This document shows, piece by piece, positions 35,140 to 42,760 of a DNA stretch of 53,175 nucleotides. The position numbers and the translations under genes are program-made. The notes below the pieces were generated by a model. That model ran no database searches. It saw only the letters and a program-made list of their open reading frames with translations, and was not told the DNA's origin. Every line of letters starts with the position of its first letter. The first letter of the stretch is position 1. Location of the stretch: positions 1 to 53,175 of the forward strand of contig CAYPPG010000055.1 in assembly GCA_964412555.1 (NCBI GenBank), given 5' to 3'. The DNA is from CAYPPG01 sp964412555. GTDB lineage: Bacteria; Hinthialibacterota; Hinthialibacteria; Hinthialibacterales; Hinthialibacteraceae.

Positions 35140-35385
35140 ATGAATATGTCGATTCCTACTCTTTCTGTTGAGGAAGTTGATTTGTTGAAATTAGTAAAAG
35201 ATGTAGAAATTGGGAACGAGTTCATTTTGGAAAAAGAAGGTAAACCCGTAGCGAAAATTGTTCCTTATCCAAAATCTACACATCAAAAACGGGTACCTGG
35301 GGCAATTCCGGGAATAGAAATCGCGGATGATTTTGATGAACTGCCTGAAGACATCGCAAAAGCATTCGGAATGATAGAGGAATGA
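35140..35385 (+). CDS. Phd/YefM-type antitoxin, partner toxin deleted
   Basis: 81 residues. The N-terminal LSVEEVDLLKLVKDVEIGNEFILEKEGKPVAKIVPY is the Phd/YefM-like DNA-binding and dimerisation fold of VapC-associated antitoxins, and the C-terminal tail (IEIADDFDELPEDIAKAF) matches the toxin-wrapping segment of this type (DD-F-D-E-L-P). Two ATGs, 35140 and 35146, share AAGGGG; the second has better spacing. A TATAAT lies at 35097-35102. The gene overlaps by ATGA the start of a vapC whose middle has been deleted (see next entry), so this antitoxin now has no functional local toxin. The reading frame is intact, so loss of the toxin is probably recent or the antitoxin is retained. Confidence 0.88.
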   Translation: MNMSIPTLSVEEVDLLKLVKDVEIGNEFILEKEGKPVAKIVPYPKSTHQKRVPGAIPGIEIADDFDELPEDIAKAFGMIEE

Positions 35386-35518
35386 ACTATATCTGCCATT
35401 TCACCACCGCGATCCTTTTGACAGGATGCTTATTGTTCAAAGTCAAATAGAAAACTTGATCCTCGTCACCCGAGATCGTCTTCTTGAAAAATATGCTATA
35501 TCACTTCTATTGGCTTGA
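35382..35518 (+). pseudogene. vapC: vapC remnant: PIN-domain toxin with internal deletion
   Basis: The ATG at 35382, in ATGA overlap with the antitoxin stop, begins MNYI, matching the usual VapC start MNYLLDTH. About ten bases later, in another frame, the sequence from 35393 reads LPFHHRDPFDRMLIVQSQ and continues NLILVTRDRLLEKYAI to TGA at 35516-35518. This is the characteristic C-terminal third of PIN-domain VapC ribonucleases, including the conserved DPFDRxLI-Q block and the VTRD strand. A complete protein would be about 125-130 residues, so some 80 residues between the ends are missing, and the two parts are out of frame. The first acidic residues of the PIN active site are lost, so no toxin can be made. 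Confidence 0.85.
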
Positions 35519-35557
35519 AAAACAACTATGGAATGGAATAGTAATCATTCTTTTTCA

Positions 35558-35584
35558 TTGAAAAACCGCATGAATTCGTATACT
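35558..35584 (+). promoter_or_regulatory. Candidate promoter of the third pseudopilin gene
   Basis: TTGAAA at 35558-35563 and TATACT at 35579-35584 are separated by 15 bases, shorter than ideal. Transcription would begin near 35591, about at a possible GTG start at 35593, which supports the ATG at 35626 as the true start codon. Confidence 0.4.
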
Positions 35585-35625
35585 ATTCTTTAGTGAAAGA
35601 AAAATGTAGAGTAAAATCGTTCGTC

Positions 35626-36186
35626 ATGAAAGCAGATACTCACCTAAAAACTGGTTTTACACTTATTGAATTACTCATCGTCGTTGCCATCATCGGGATT
35701 CTGGCTGCAATTGCCGTCCCAAACTTTTTGAATGCACAATTAAAAGCGAAAATCGCTGCTACAACCGGAAATATGAAAGCCATCGGCTCGGCGATTGAAA
35801 TGTACGCCATCGATCATAGAAAGTATCCAAATACATATATCTCCGGGACGACCACTTTCATCAATCCGCGAATGTATCGATTTTTGCGATTGACGACACC
35901 GGTGGCTTATATGACGGCCAGCGTGCGGGATGTGTTCAACAAAATCGATATTGAACCGAATGCGGTGTATCCGTTTTGGGGACCGGATACCATGGATCAC
36001 CGGCGTCAGTTGACCTGGTTCGATCATCCGGATTTAAGACACTTGAAATATCAGCGGGGTGGTTGGGCCATCATGAGTTTCGGACCGGATGAGGATTTTG
36101 AATCGACGCAGAAACAATTTCTCGTTTGGTTCGACGCCTCGAACGGGTTGATCAGCGATGGAGATATCTATCGCTTTGGTCCGTAA
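35626..36186 (+). CDS. Type II secretion/type IV pilus-like pseudopilin
   Basis: 186 residues from the ATG at 35626. A GTG at 35593 would give a 21-residue leader and lies at the predicted transcription start, so it is less likely. The leader MKADTHLKTG precedes FTLIELLIVVAIIGILAAIA with Glu5, so peptidase cleavage after Gly10 is expected. The rest shares with the other two pseudopilins NFLNAQ, LTTPVAYMTA..DVF, a FGPDED segment and FDASNGLISDGDIYR at the C-terminus. No Shine-Dalgarno of strength is visible. The gene lies alone between toxin-antitoxin debris and a LamG protein, 28 kb from the gspF/pilC gene. Confidence 0.85.
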   Translation: MKADTHLKTGFTLIELLIVVAIIGILAAIAVPNFLNAQLKAKIAATTGNMKAIGSAIEMYAIDHRKYPNTYISGTTTFINPRMYRFLRLTTPVAYMTASVRDVFNKIDIEPNAVYPFWGPDTMDHRRQLTWFDHPDLRHLKYQRGGWAIMSFGPDEDFESTQKQFLVWFDASNGLISDGDIYRFGP

Positions 36187-36204
36187 ATAAAGTGAGTATT
36201 CGGG

Positions 36205-36229
36205 AGGGGATCTCAAGTGTGATCCCCCT
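36205..36229 (+). other. Hairpin between pseudopilin and LamG genes
   Basis: AGGGGATC (36205-36212) pairs with GATCCCCCT (36221-36229) across an eight-base loop. There is no T-tract, so it may be a weak terminator, a processing site or an mRNA-stabilising stem between the two genes. Confidence 0.45.
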
Positions 36230-36271
36230 ATAGTACAATCATAAATGCGATGTTCTATGAAAGGAGAATTG

Positions 36272-37714
36272 ATGATGGTAAGAATTTTTGACAAAAAGCA
36301 AGTGAGTACAATCGTGTTGTTTTGTTTAGTCGCTCTCAACTGTTTTGCACAAGATGAGGAACTTGATGAAAGCAACTTAACTTTCAAACCGGAATACGGC
36401 ATTTCGTTCGATGGCTCGACTACGTATATCTTTGTCGATGAAAGCGAACCTTTTAATCTGGAGGAATTCACACTGGAAACATGGGTTCGATTCAACGACA
36501 CCCATGAAAACCAAGTTTTCATGAATCGTGGAGCGGCAGGACGGGATTTTACCTTTTATCTCTATGACCGAGTGCGTTTCTTGGTTGGGAGCGATGACGG
36601 CTACAGCCATGCCAACGCCTTTGTACCGCCGGCCGATACCTGGGTTCATATCACCGGTGTATTCACTTTTGGCGGAGTGAAGCGGATTTATTATAACGGA
36701 GTATTGATGCATGAAGAACCTAGTTTTTCCTTCATGTGGGAAACTGATCACCCATTATACATTGGCGCTCTGGAACCCGGTTTACGTCATATGGATGGAG
36801 AACTGGAAAATCTACGGATTTGGAACCGCGCCTTGACGGATGAAGAAATCCTTGATCTTGTCCAAACCAAACCGGAAGACGAAAATATCTCCGACATGCG
36901 AGCCAACGGACTCGTCGCCTATTGGGCCGCCCGTTCGGTTCAAGGTACGGTTGTGAACGATTTATCCGGGAACGGACATGACGGCATATTCAATACGTTT
37001 ACTGTCGACGAATCCCATTTATCTTTCAAACCCGATGCTGGTATGACCTTCGATGGAGAAACAACCTATGCAATTGTCGAAAACGGCGAGCCGTTTAATT
37101 CCGATCAGATAAGTTTCGAAACATGGATCTACGTCGATCCGATCTTACATTCGCGAACAGCCGGTTTTCGGGGTATTGTGGGGCGAGGACCCTCTTCGGA
37201 ATACATCGGAATTTATTCCACCTCCCATTTCGGGAATCATATTCACACCTCGATTCAACTGTTGGCAGATACGGCAGCTCCGATTCCACCGTCCAATTCT
37301 TGGGTTCACGTCTGTGCAACGTTTGATCAAAGCCAGTTGATATTGTATTATAACGGGATTCTTGCGACCGAAACGGAAGCAGTAGGAGAGATGATCCCCT
37401 GGGGAGATGTGCCAATATTCATCGGTGTCGCCTCGGATGTAGAAGGCTACACGCCGGTTGAATCCCAAATTTTTGTTGGCAAAATGGAAAATATTCGAAT
37501 TTGGAACAAGGCTTTAAGCGAAAATGAAATCCAAGACTTGCTCTCCGTGAATCCGGCAGATGAAAATATTACTGAAATGAAACAGGATGGCCTGTTGGCT
37601 TACTTTTCCTCCCGGGCAATTGACGGAAGCACGTTGACGGATTTGAGTGGGAATGGGAATGACGCAGTCATCATCGGAGATGTGCCGGTACTTGATTGGG
37701 CCTTAGACGAGTAA
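36272..37714 (+). CDS. Secreted protein with two LamG/concanavalin-like domains
   Basis: 480 residues from the ATG at 36272, five bases after AAAGGAG (the next ATG at 36275 is equally possible). A signal peptide covers roughly 1-26 (VALNCFAQ). Two homologous LamG-like domains follow, about 35-235 and 250-475. Both begin ISFDGSTTYIFVDESEPFN or MTFDGETTYAIVENGEPFN, have ETWVRF/ETWIYV, WVHITGVF/WVHVCATF and IYYNGVL/LYYNGIL strands, and end ENLRIWNRALTDEEI/ENIRIWNKALSENEI then LSGNGHDG/LSGNGNDA. Such domains usually bind carbohydrates or surface ligands. No enzyme domain is present. It is followed by an FGE/GH10 protein on the same strand, so a role in polysaccharide recognition is plausible. Confidence 0.88.
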   Translation: MMVRIFDKKQVSTIVLFCLVALNCFAQDEELDESNLTFKPEYGISFDGSTTYIFVDESEPFNLEEFTLETWVRFNDTHENQVFMNRGAAGRDFTFYLYDRVRFLVGSDDGYSHANAFVPPADTWVHITGVFTFGGVKRIYYNGVLMHEEPSFSFMWETDHPLYIGALEPGLRHMDGELENLRIWNRALTDEEILDLVQTKPEDENISDMRANGLVAYWAARSVQGTVVNDLSGNGHDGIFNTFTVDESHLSFKPDAGMTFDGETTYAIVENGEPFNSDQISFETWIYVDPILHSRTAGFRGIVGRGPSSEYIGIYSTSHFGNHIHTSIQLLADTAAPIPPSNSWVHVCATFDQSQLILYYNGILATETEAVGEMIPWGDVPIFIGVASDVEGYTPVESQIFVGKMENIRIWNKALSENEIQDLLSVNPADENITEMKQDGLLAYFSSRAIDGSTLTDLSGNGNDAVIIGDVPVLDWALDE

Positions 37715-37771
37715 AAATCAAATCTTTTACAAATATCAAACGTTTCCAATCCTGTATTCCTGTCGGTTAAA

Positions 37772-37788
37772 GCAAGCGTCTCGCTTGC
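37772..37788. repeat. Short palindrome, second copy of the GCAAGCG hairpin
   Basis: GCAAGCG-TCT-CGCTTGC, the same stem as the first inner hairpin of the nested palindrome at 25269-25327 but with a three-base loop and no second hairpin or outer stem. It lies in the gap between two genes on the same strand. Confidence 0.75.
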
Positions 37789-37873
37789 CCTGTTGAATGA
37801 CAATTCTTGATAATTCCTTCCCATGCTCTTACCTTTCCGGGATCAATAATCTCATCATAAAGAGGGAATAACT

Positions 37874-39769
37874 ATGAAAAAAAGCATGCTTTATTTTTCT
37901 GTATTTTTGTTCGTGTTGGGAACTCCTCCCTGTTTGATTTTTTCTCAAGAAGATCAAATTCCGGTTCAAAGTATCGATATCGCAAACCTGCCCAACGATG
38001 CTCTTCCACTGGAAATGATTCAAGTTCCAGATGGTGATTTTCTGTTTGGGAGTACCGAAGAGGAAATTGGATATTGGGAGGATGAAGAAGAACAACGGTC
38101 AGAGTCGATTACAAGAAGTTTTTACATCAGCCGATGTGAAATCACCGTTGCCCAGTGGGAGGCGGTCATGGAAACCAATCCCGCTACGTTTTCCGACTCA
38201 TCGAATTTGCCCATGCAAGCTGTTTCCTGGTATGACTGCATCCGGTTTTGCAATCAGTTAAGCTTGCTCGCGGGATATGACACGGTTTACGATGAAGAAT
38301 CCGGGCAAGGAGATATGGGAGTTATCGGATTTCGTCTGCCCACGGAAATAGAATGGGAGTACGCGTGCCGAACCGGTAGTGAAACACGATTTTTTTGGGG
38401 AGACGATGAATCGTATGAGGAAATCGGCCAATATGCATGGCATGCCGGCAATTCAGGCAGCATGCCGCAGATTGTCGGAACAAAAGAAGCCAATTCTTTT
38501 GGATTACAGGATATCTGCGGAAATGTATGGGAATTCTGTCACGACCTGAAAGAAAATGCCCGTCTTGTCCGTGGAGGAAGCTGGTATCATCTAGGTGTTT
38601 ATTGCCGTTCTGCCAATCGATTGTTCGTTTCGCCGAAATACCGCAGTGGGGCGATCGGTTTTCGAGTAGTAATCCCCCGCCTCGATTCTCCCAACATGAA
38701 TGATAATCTTGCAAAAACAAATCGGTCACGAAATCGCATTGTTCAGCGTTCAACCAAACGCGCGCTTCGCCCAAAAACTGCCACTCTCCGCGAATATGCT
38801 GACACTCATGGATTTCAAATCGGAACCTCTGTCACAGTCAATTCTTTGCGAAATGACGAACGAGTGGGTGAAAGTCTGGCGAGGGAATTTAATATAGTTA
38901 CACCTGCAAATCCGATGAAATTCAGAACGATTCACCCCGAACCGGATCGCTATGAATATGTGCTGGCGGATACCGTCGTCGATTTTGCCGAAGAAAATGA
39001 CCTAGCGGTGAGAGGGCATACTCTCGTCTTCAATAGATACTTGCCCGAATGGCTCGAAAACGGTGTTTGGACGGAAGAAGAACTTTCCGATGTTCTCCGA
39101 GACCACATTCACACCGTTGTCGGGAATTATAAAGGTAGAGTGAAATATTGGGATGTATTGAATGAGGGAACCGACAGGGATGGTGGATATAAAGACACTT
39201 TTTGGTATCTCAACCTTGGTACGGAACATATCCCCAACGCATTTCGATGGGCGCATGAAGCCGATCCGGATGCGATTCTTTACTTGAACGATGCCGGTGC
39301 AGAAGGATTAGGCGCGAAATCCGATTGGATTTACGAATACGTTCAAGAGTTGAAGGAAAGTGATGTTCCCGTCCACGGCGTCGGTTTTCAAATGCATATT
39401 ACATTGGAAGACGCGCCGGTTCCGGAAGATGTGGCTCTGAATATGGCACGTTTGAATGCATTGGGACTTGAAACCCAGATCACGGAAATCGACATTCGCC
39501 TAGAATTACCCGCTGATGATAGGAAATTGGAAGACCAAGCGCGAATCTATGCCGATTACTTGCGGGTATGCCTTGAAGCCGAGAATTGTACCGCATTTGT
39601 AATGTGGGGGCATAGCGACCTCTATTCCTGGGTGCCGTATATGTTTGATGGATATGGCAGCGCCTTGATCTTCGATGAAGAATTTCAGCCCAAACCGGCG
39701 TACGATTCACTCCTGGATGAGTTTCTTTCCTTCCAAAGCGGAATCATTCCGTGGGTATCTTATCCTTGA
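37874..39769 (+). CDS. Secreted fusion: FGE-sulfatase-fold domain and GH10 endo-xylanase
   Basis: 631 residues with a signal peptide (1-24, CLIFS). Residues about 45-275 form an FGE-sulfatase (SUMF1-like) domain: MIQVPDGDFLFGSTEEE, VSWYDCIRFCNQLS, RLPTEIEWEYACR, DICGNVWEFC and VRGGSWYHLGVYCRSANR. True formylglycine-generating enzymes have a Cys pair in this last block, and only the second Cys is present, so this domain is probably a binding or structural version. Residues 305-620 are GH10: REYADTHGFQIGTSV, RGHTLVFN, YWDVLNEG (acid/base E431), GFQMHI and TQITEIDIR (nucleophile E538), then WGHSDLYSW. The barrel has both catalytic Glu and should be an active beta-1,4-xylanase outside the cell. 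GAGGG precedes the ATG. The fusion order is unusual. Confidence 0.92.
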   Translation: MKKSMLYFSVFLFVLGTPPCLIFSQEDQIPVQSIDIANLPNDALPLEMIQVPDGDFLFGSTEEEIGYWEDEEEQRSESITRSFYISRCEITVAQWEAVMETNPATFSDSSNLPMQAVSWYDCIRFCNQLSLLAGYDTVYDEESGQGDMGVIGFRLPTEIEWEYACRTGSETRFFWGDDESYEEIGQYAWHAGNSGSMPQIVGTKEANSFGLQDICGNVWEFCHDLKENARLVRGGSWYHLGVYCRSANRLFVSPKYRSGAIGFRVVIPRLDSPNMNDNLAKTNRSRNRIVQRSTKRALRPKTATLREYADTHGFQIGTSVTVNSLRNDERVGESLAREFNIVTPANPMKFRTIHPEPDRYEYVLADTVVDFAEENDLAVRGHTLVFNRYLPEWLENGVWTEEELSDVLRDHIHTVVGNYKGRVKYWDVLNEGTDRDGGYKDTFWYLNLGTEHIPNAFRWAHEADPDAILYLNDAGAEGLGAKSDWIYEYVQELKESDVPVHGVGFQMHITLEDAPVPEDVALNMARLNALGLETQITEIDIRLELPADDRKLEDQARIYADYLRVCLEAENCTAFVMWGHSDLYSWVPYMFDGYGSALIFDEEFQPKPAYDSLLDEFLSFQSGIIPWVSYP

Positions 39770-39775
39770 GAAAAT

Positions 39776-39795
39776 AATAAAAAATATTTTTTATT
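39776..39795. other. AT-rich perfect palindrome between convergent genes
   Basis: AATAAAAAATA/TTTTTTATT forms a 20-base perfect palindrome between the GH10 fusion stop (39769) and the convergent acyltransferase stop (39835). It could give a weak bidirectional terminator, with its own U-run in either transcript, but the stem is all A-U. Confidence 0.45.
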
Positions 39796-39834
39796 TATCG
39801 AATACTCCTTAGAATTTGAATATCTATCCGAGAC

Positions 39835-40488
39835 TTATTTGGATTGAATAATTTTTGCCGGTACCCCCACAGCGGTTACTCCATCTGGTAGATCATGGAT
39901 CACAACAGCGCCTCCGCCAACCATAACGTCTTTACCGATTGTCAAATTCGGGAGTACGGCCGCACCGATTCCGATATGGGTTCTTTCTCCGATTGTGACA
40001 GTTCCACCTAAATGCACGCCGGGTGATATGTGAGCACAATTTCCGATCCGGCAATCATGATCGATTGTGCAACCGGTATTCAACGTAACATTTTCACCAA
40101 TTACGCTGTCCGAATTGACAATGACTCCCGCCATCACAGCAGTACCTTTACCAACTTCGGCTGTTCGAGCGAGTGTCGTGGATGGATGTATTGCAGTTAT
40201 CAAATCATATCCCCAACTCCGAATCAACTTCCCTTTTTCCTCCCGAATTTTATTGTTCCCAATCGCAATGATGCCATATTGGATGCCTTTTTCATGTAAT
40301 TTCTCCAACGTTTTTTGCGGCGTTGAAATCGGGTATCCCATACATGTTTTATTATTCAGTTCTGGATTGTCATCCAAAACGGCAGCGACTTCGATATGAT
40401 TCAACTGCAGGATGTCAATGATAACCTTCGCATGACCACCTGCACCATAAACGAAAATTGATTGAGAGTAGTTCTCATTGTTATCCAT
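39835..40488 (-). CDS. NeuD/PglD-family sugar O- or N-acyltransferase
   Basis: 217 residues, the usual length. The N-terminal IFVYGAGGHAKVIIDIL is the Rossmann-like PglD domain with its G-A-G-G-H-A motif. It is followed by AIGNNKIREE and then a left-handed beta-helix of hexapeptide repeats, from VGKGTAVMAGVIVNSDSVIGENVTLN to IGKDVMVGGGAVV. The catalytic His lies in NTGCTIDHDCRIG (the H-D motif). These enzymes acetylate UDP-sugars or sialic-acid precursors for surface glycans or protein glycosylation, using acetyl-CoA. No other glycan-biosynthesis gene sits beside it, so the exact sugar is unknown. The gene lies between the GH10 fusion and the BON protein with about 215 bases upstream. Confidence 0.9.
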   Translation of the reverse strand: MDNNENYSQSIFVYGAGGHAKVIIDILQLNHIEVAAVLDDNPELNNKTCMGYPISTPQKTLEKLHEKGIQYGIIAIGNNKIREEKGKLIRSWGYDLITAIHPSTTLARTAEVGKGTAVMAGVIVNSDSVIGENVTLNTGCTIDHDCRIGNCAHISPGVHLGGTVTIGERTHIGIGAAVLPNLTIGKDVMVGGGAVVIHDLPDGVTAVGVPAKIIQSK

Positions 40489-40651
40489 TGCTCAACTATG
40501 ATTTCCCATCGGATGATTTTATTTGATCTTTCCACAATTATCTTGAGCATAGAATCATAACTCATGAAAAACAATACATCTGCCAGGCTCTCTCAACCGG
40601 CAGGTAATTATTTTACTTTTATCACATACTATATGCCTTCGTTGGCCAAAC

Positions 40652-40680
40652 AAAAAAGAGGGGTATGAATTACCCCTCTT
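40652..40680 (-). terminator. Rho-independent terminator after the BON-domain gene
   Basis: On the minus strand AAGAGGGGTA (40680-40671) pairs with TACCCCTCTT (40665-40656) across five bases and runs into six T residues (40657-40652). It is about 25 bases downstream of the stop at 40704. Confidence 0.9.
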
Positions 40681-40703
40681 CTTGGTCATATGGTTAGAAA
40701 CGT

Positions 40704-42236
40704 TTATTCGACATTCAGATCGTTTTCAACCCAAGTGGCACCACCTTCGTAGGCGTTTTCACGGGCCGCATGATATTCTGACCATGAATCAACAGTGCCT
40801 GACAGTGAGGCTACACCTTCATCCACTGTAACATTCACATCATTGGCGTCCACAAATGGACTCCACCACAGTTCGTCTTTGATTTCACTCTTGATCTCTA
40901 AATCGGAAAGATACGTGCGATTGGGTTGATAGTCATACCAATCGTAATCATAAATGTCTACTCCACCGGTGTAGGGTTCATAAACATAGGGTTCCAGATC
41001 TTCTTCGACGATCAAATTGTTGTTTACACTTACGACTCCCACGACTCGTGAAGCCACATCTTCCGCCTGGGCTTTTTCGAAATAAGTATCGACCTGGCCG
41101 TACAGATGGGCTACACCGTTGATCACATCGACATTGATCTCGTATCGCTCTACATAAGGATCGCGCATCAAGGAAGTGTGTAGCTTGTTTTCAATTTGCT
41201 TGTCACGCAATGTTTCTTCCGGGCGTACTTTGACCCGATTCTCGACCGAAATGACACCGACTGTATTTTTCGCATCTTTTGTCGCGGCACGTTTGGCTTT
41301 CAGGTTGTCTACTTCACCGCGCAAGGTGACGATTCCATTCTCGACTTCCACCTTGATATCAAACGAATTGACACGAGGATCGAAAAGCATGGCGTCTTCT
41401 ACAGCGCTTTCGAGTTCTGTATCTGATTTGTAGACATATTTTCCTTCACGCAAGTCTTCATCACGTGCCCATCTCTTTACTTCCAATCCGGAAGAATCGA
41501 CTGAATAGACGCCGGCAACCCAAGCCGCATTGATGGCTTCCCGCTTTTCCGCGGCGCTCCCGGCGATTCCTTTCAGGGTTACTTTTCCGTTATTGACTGT
41601 AACTGTGATGAGCGCATCGTCGACGAGACTATTCCATTTCAAAGTCTGTTCGATGTCTTCCTTGATTTCATAGTCGGGACGTTCTGTGTCATAGTCGACT
41701 GTAATTTCATTTTTCACTTTTGTGACACCTCTCACGCCTTTTGCCACGGTTCCGGCAAGGCTCTTTTCCTGCATGGATTCGACCGAACCAGTCAATGTCA
41801 CGACTCCATTGTCTTCGACTTCTGCTTCGACTTCGAACGTGTTCGTAGCAGGATCTTCAAACAACGCCTGCTCGACATCGTCTTGGATTTCACTATTGGT
41901 GCGAAATGCGGGTGGAGAAACCGTAATTGTGTTTACCACCGAACGAACGCCTTTCACTGTTTCGGCGATTTTTTCACTTCGTTCTTTTTCCAATAGATTG
42001 TTGACTTCACCACTCAATGTAACGATACCATCGGTTGTTTCAATATCGAATTTTTGATGGTTCACGGCTTGATCATAAAATAATTCATCTTGGACTCGAT
42101 CCGTGATGTTTTGATCCGTCACTTTGTTTTCTTGAGCAGAGACGGGAACAAGAAACATACTCATTGCCATACATACGGTGATTAAGGAAACCATCTGGAC
42201 TTTTCTTTTTGGAATGGATTTTTGATTGAAATTCAT
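40704..42236 (-). CDS. Exported protein with six BON domains
   Basis: 510 residues with a signal peptide (about 1-35, FLVPVSAQ). Six BON domains follow, each about 65 residues with the conserved G-x-V-x-L-x-G-x-V core: DGIVTLSGEV, NGVVTLTGSV, NGKVTLKGIA, NGIVTLRGEV, NGVAHLYGQV, EGVASLSGTV. Between the fifth and sixth is a Tyr/Asp-rich stretch (YVYEPYTGGVDIYDYDWYDY). BON domains occur in OsmY-like and secretin-like proteins and bind membrane phospholipids, so an envelope-protective role against osmotic or shock stress is likely. GGAGG lies five bases before the ATG. No TonB or secretin domain is present. It is followed by a strong terminator and has a 520-base upstream region, so it is a single-gene unit. 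Confidence 0.92.
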   Translation of the reverse strand: MNFNQKSIPKRKVQMVSLITVCMAMSMFLVPVSAQENKVTDQNITDRVQDELFYDQAVNHQKFDIETTDGIVTLSGEVNNLLEKERSEKIAETVKGVRSVVNTITVSPPAFRTNSEIQDDVEQALFEDPATNTFEVEAEVEDNGVVTLTGSVESMQEKSLAGTVAKGVRGVTKVKNEITVDYDTERPDYEIKEDIEQTLKWNSLVDDALITVTVNNGKVTLKGIAGSAAEKREAINAAWVAGVYSVDSSGLEVKRWARDEDLREGKYVYKSDTELESAVEDAMLFDPRVNSFDIKVEVENGIVTLRGEVDNLKAKRAATKDAKNTVGVISVENRVKVRPEETLRDKQIENKLHTSLMRDPYVERYEINVDVINGVAHLYGQVDTYFEKAQAEDVASRVVGVVSVNNNLIVEEDLEPYVYEPYTGGVDIYDYDWYDYQPNRTYLSDLEIKSEIKDELWWSPFVDANDVNVTVDEGVASLSGTVDSWSEYHAARENAYEGGATWVENDLNVE

Positions 42237-42760
42237 AAGCGACCTCCTTCACTTTGAAATTGATTTTTTATTCCTTGAAACAGACGGAAATTGTATTATT
42301 CGCTTGTCTTCAAACGTCCTGAATCAAAATCACCTCCTTTTATACAATGATGCTTGATATATCATTTCACTTATGCGCATTAACATGATTGTTGTAGTTG
42401 TCATTCTTCCCTTTCATGGGAAACTGCAAAAAGGGGATTACTCATTATCTCCTGCAACTTGTATTCCAAAACAATATAAGAATTGAAATTCTCAATCTAT
42501 GTGGCATTACGGCTTGGTATGGTTTGCGAGAGGCTGGAATGTGTTTCACTGACCGTTTCTATTTTTCTCATCAGCGTGAAAATATTACACGCTCATAAAA
42601 AAATATTAGTTATATAGAAATCTGTGTGAAGAGAACAATATAGTTGAAGGAAAGGCGATGAGTTGAAACGGTATTATTGTTCTTCAGAATGACAAAAGAG
42701 GCGCACTGCCATGCGCCTCTCTCAAATTACACTAACCGAGAAAGTGTACGCGAAAAGATA
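42237..42760. other. Intergenic region upstream of the BON-domain gene
   Basis: 524 bases, AT-rich. On the minus strand AAAAGGAGGTGATTT, a near-perfect Shine-Dalgarno, sits at about 42341-42327 and is followed by the five-codon frame TTG ATT CAG GAC GTT TGA (42327-42310), about 70 bases before the BON start. The cytochrome terminator occupies 42694-42720. Small frames in either direction look unlike proteins. Confidence 0.5.
42694..42720 (-). terminator. Rho-independent terminator after the cytochrome gene
   Basis: On the minus strand GAGGCGCA (42719-42712) pairs with TGCGCCTC (42705-42698) across six bases and is followed by TTTTG (42697-42693). It is 40 bases past the cytochrome stop at 42761. 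Confidence 0.85.

Noticed and set aside
38000..38690. Catalytic formylglycine-generating enzyme activity for the first half of the GH10 fusion
   Set aside because: The conserved fold is present, but the first active-site cysteine of the last block is missing (GGSWYHLGVYC), so sulfatase activation is unlikely.
42398..42598. 66-codon plus-strand frame between the BON and cytochrome genes
   Set aside because: No ribosome binding site and no conserved pattern; treated as intergenic.
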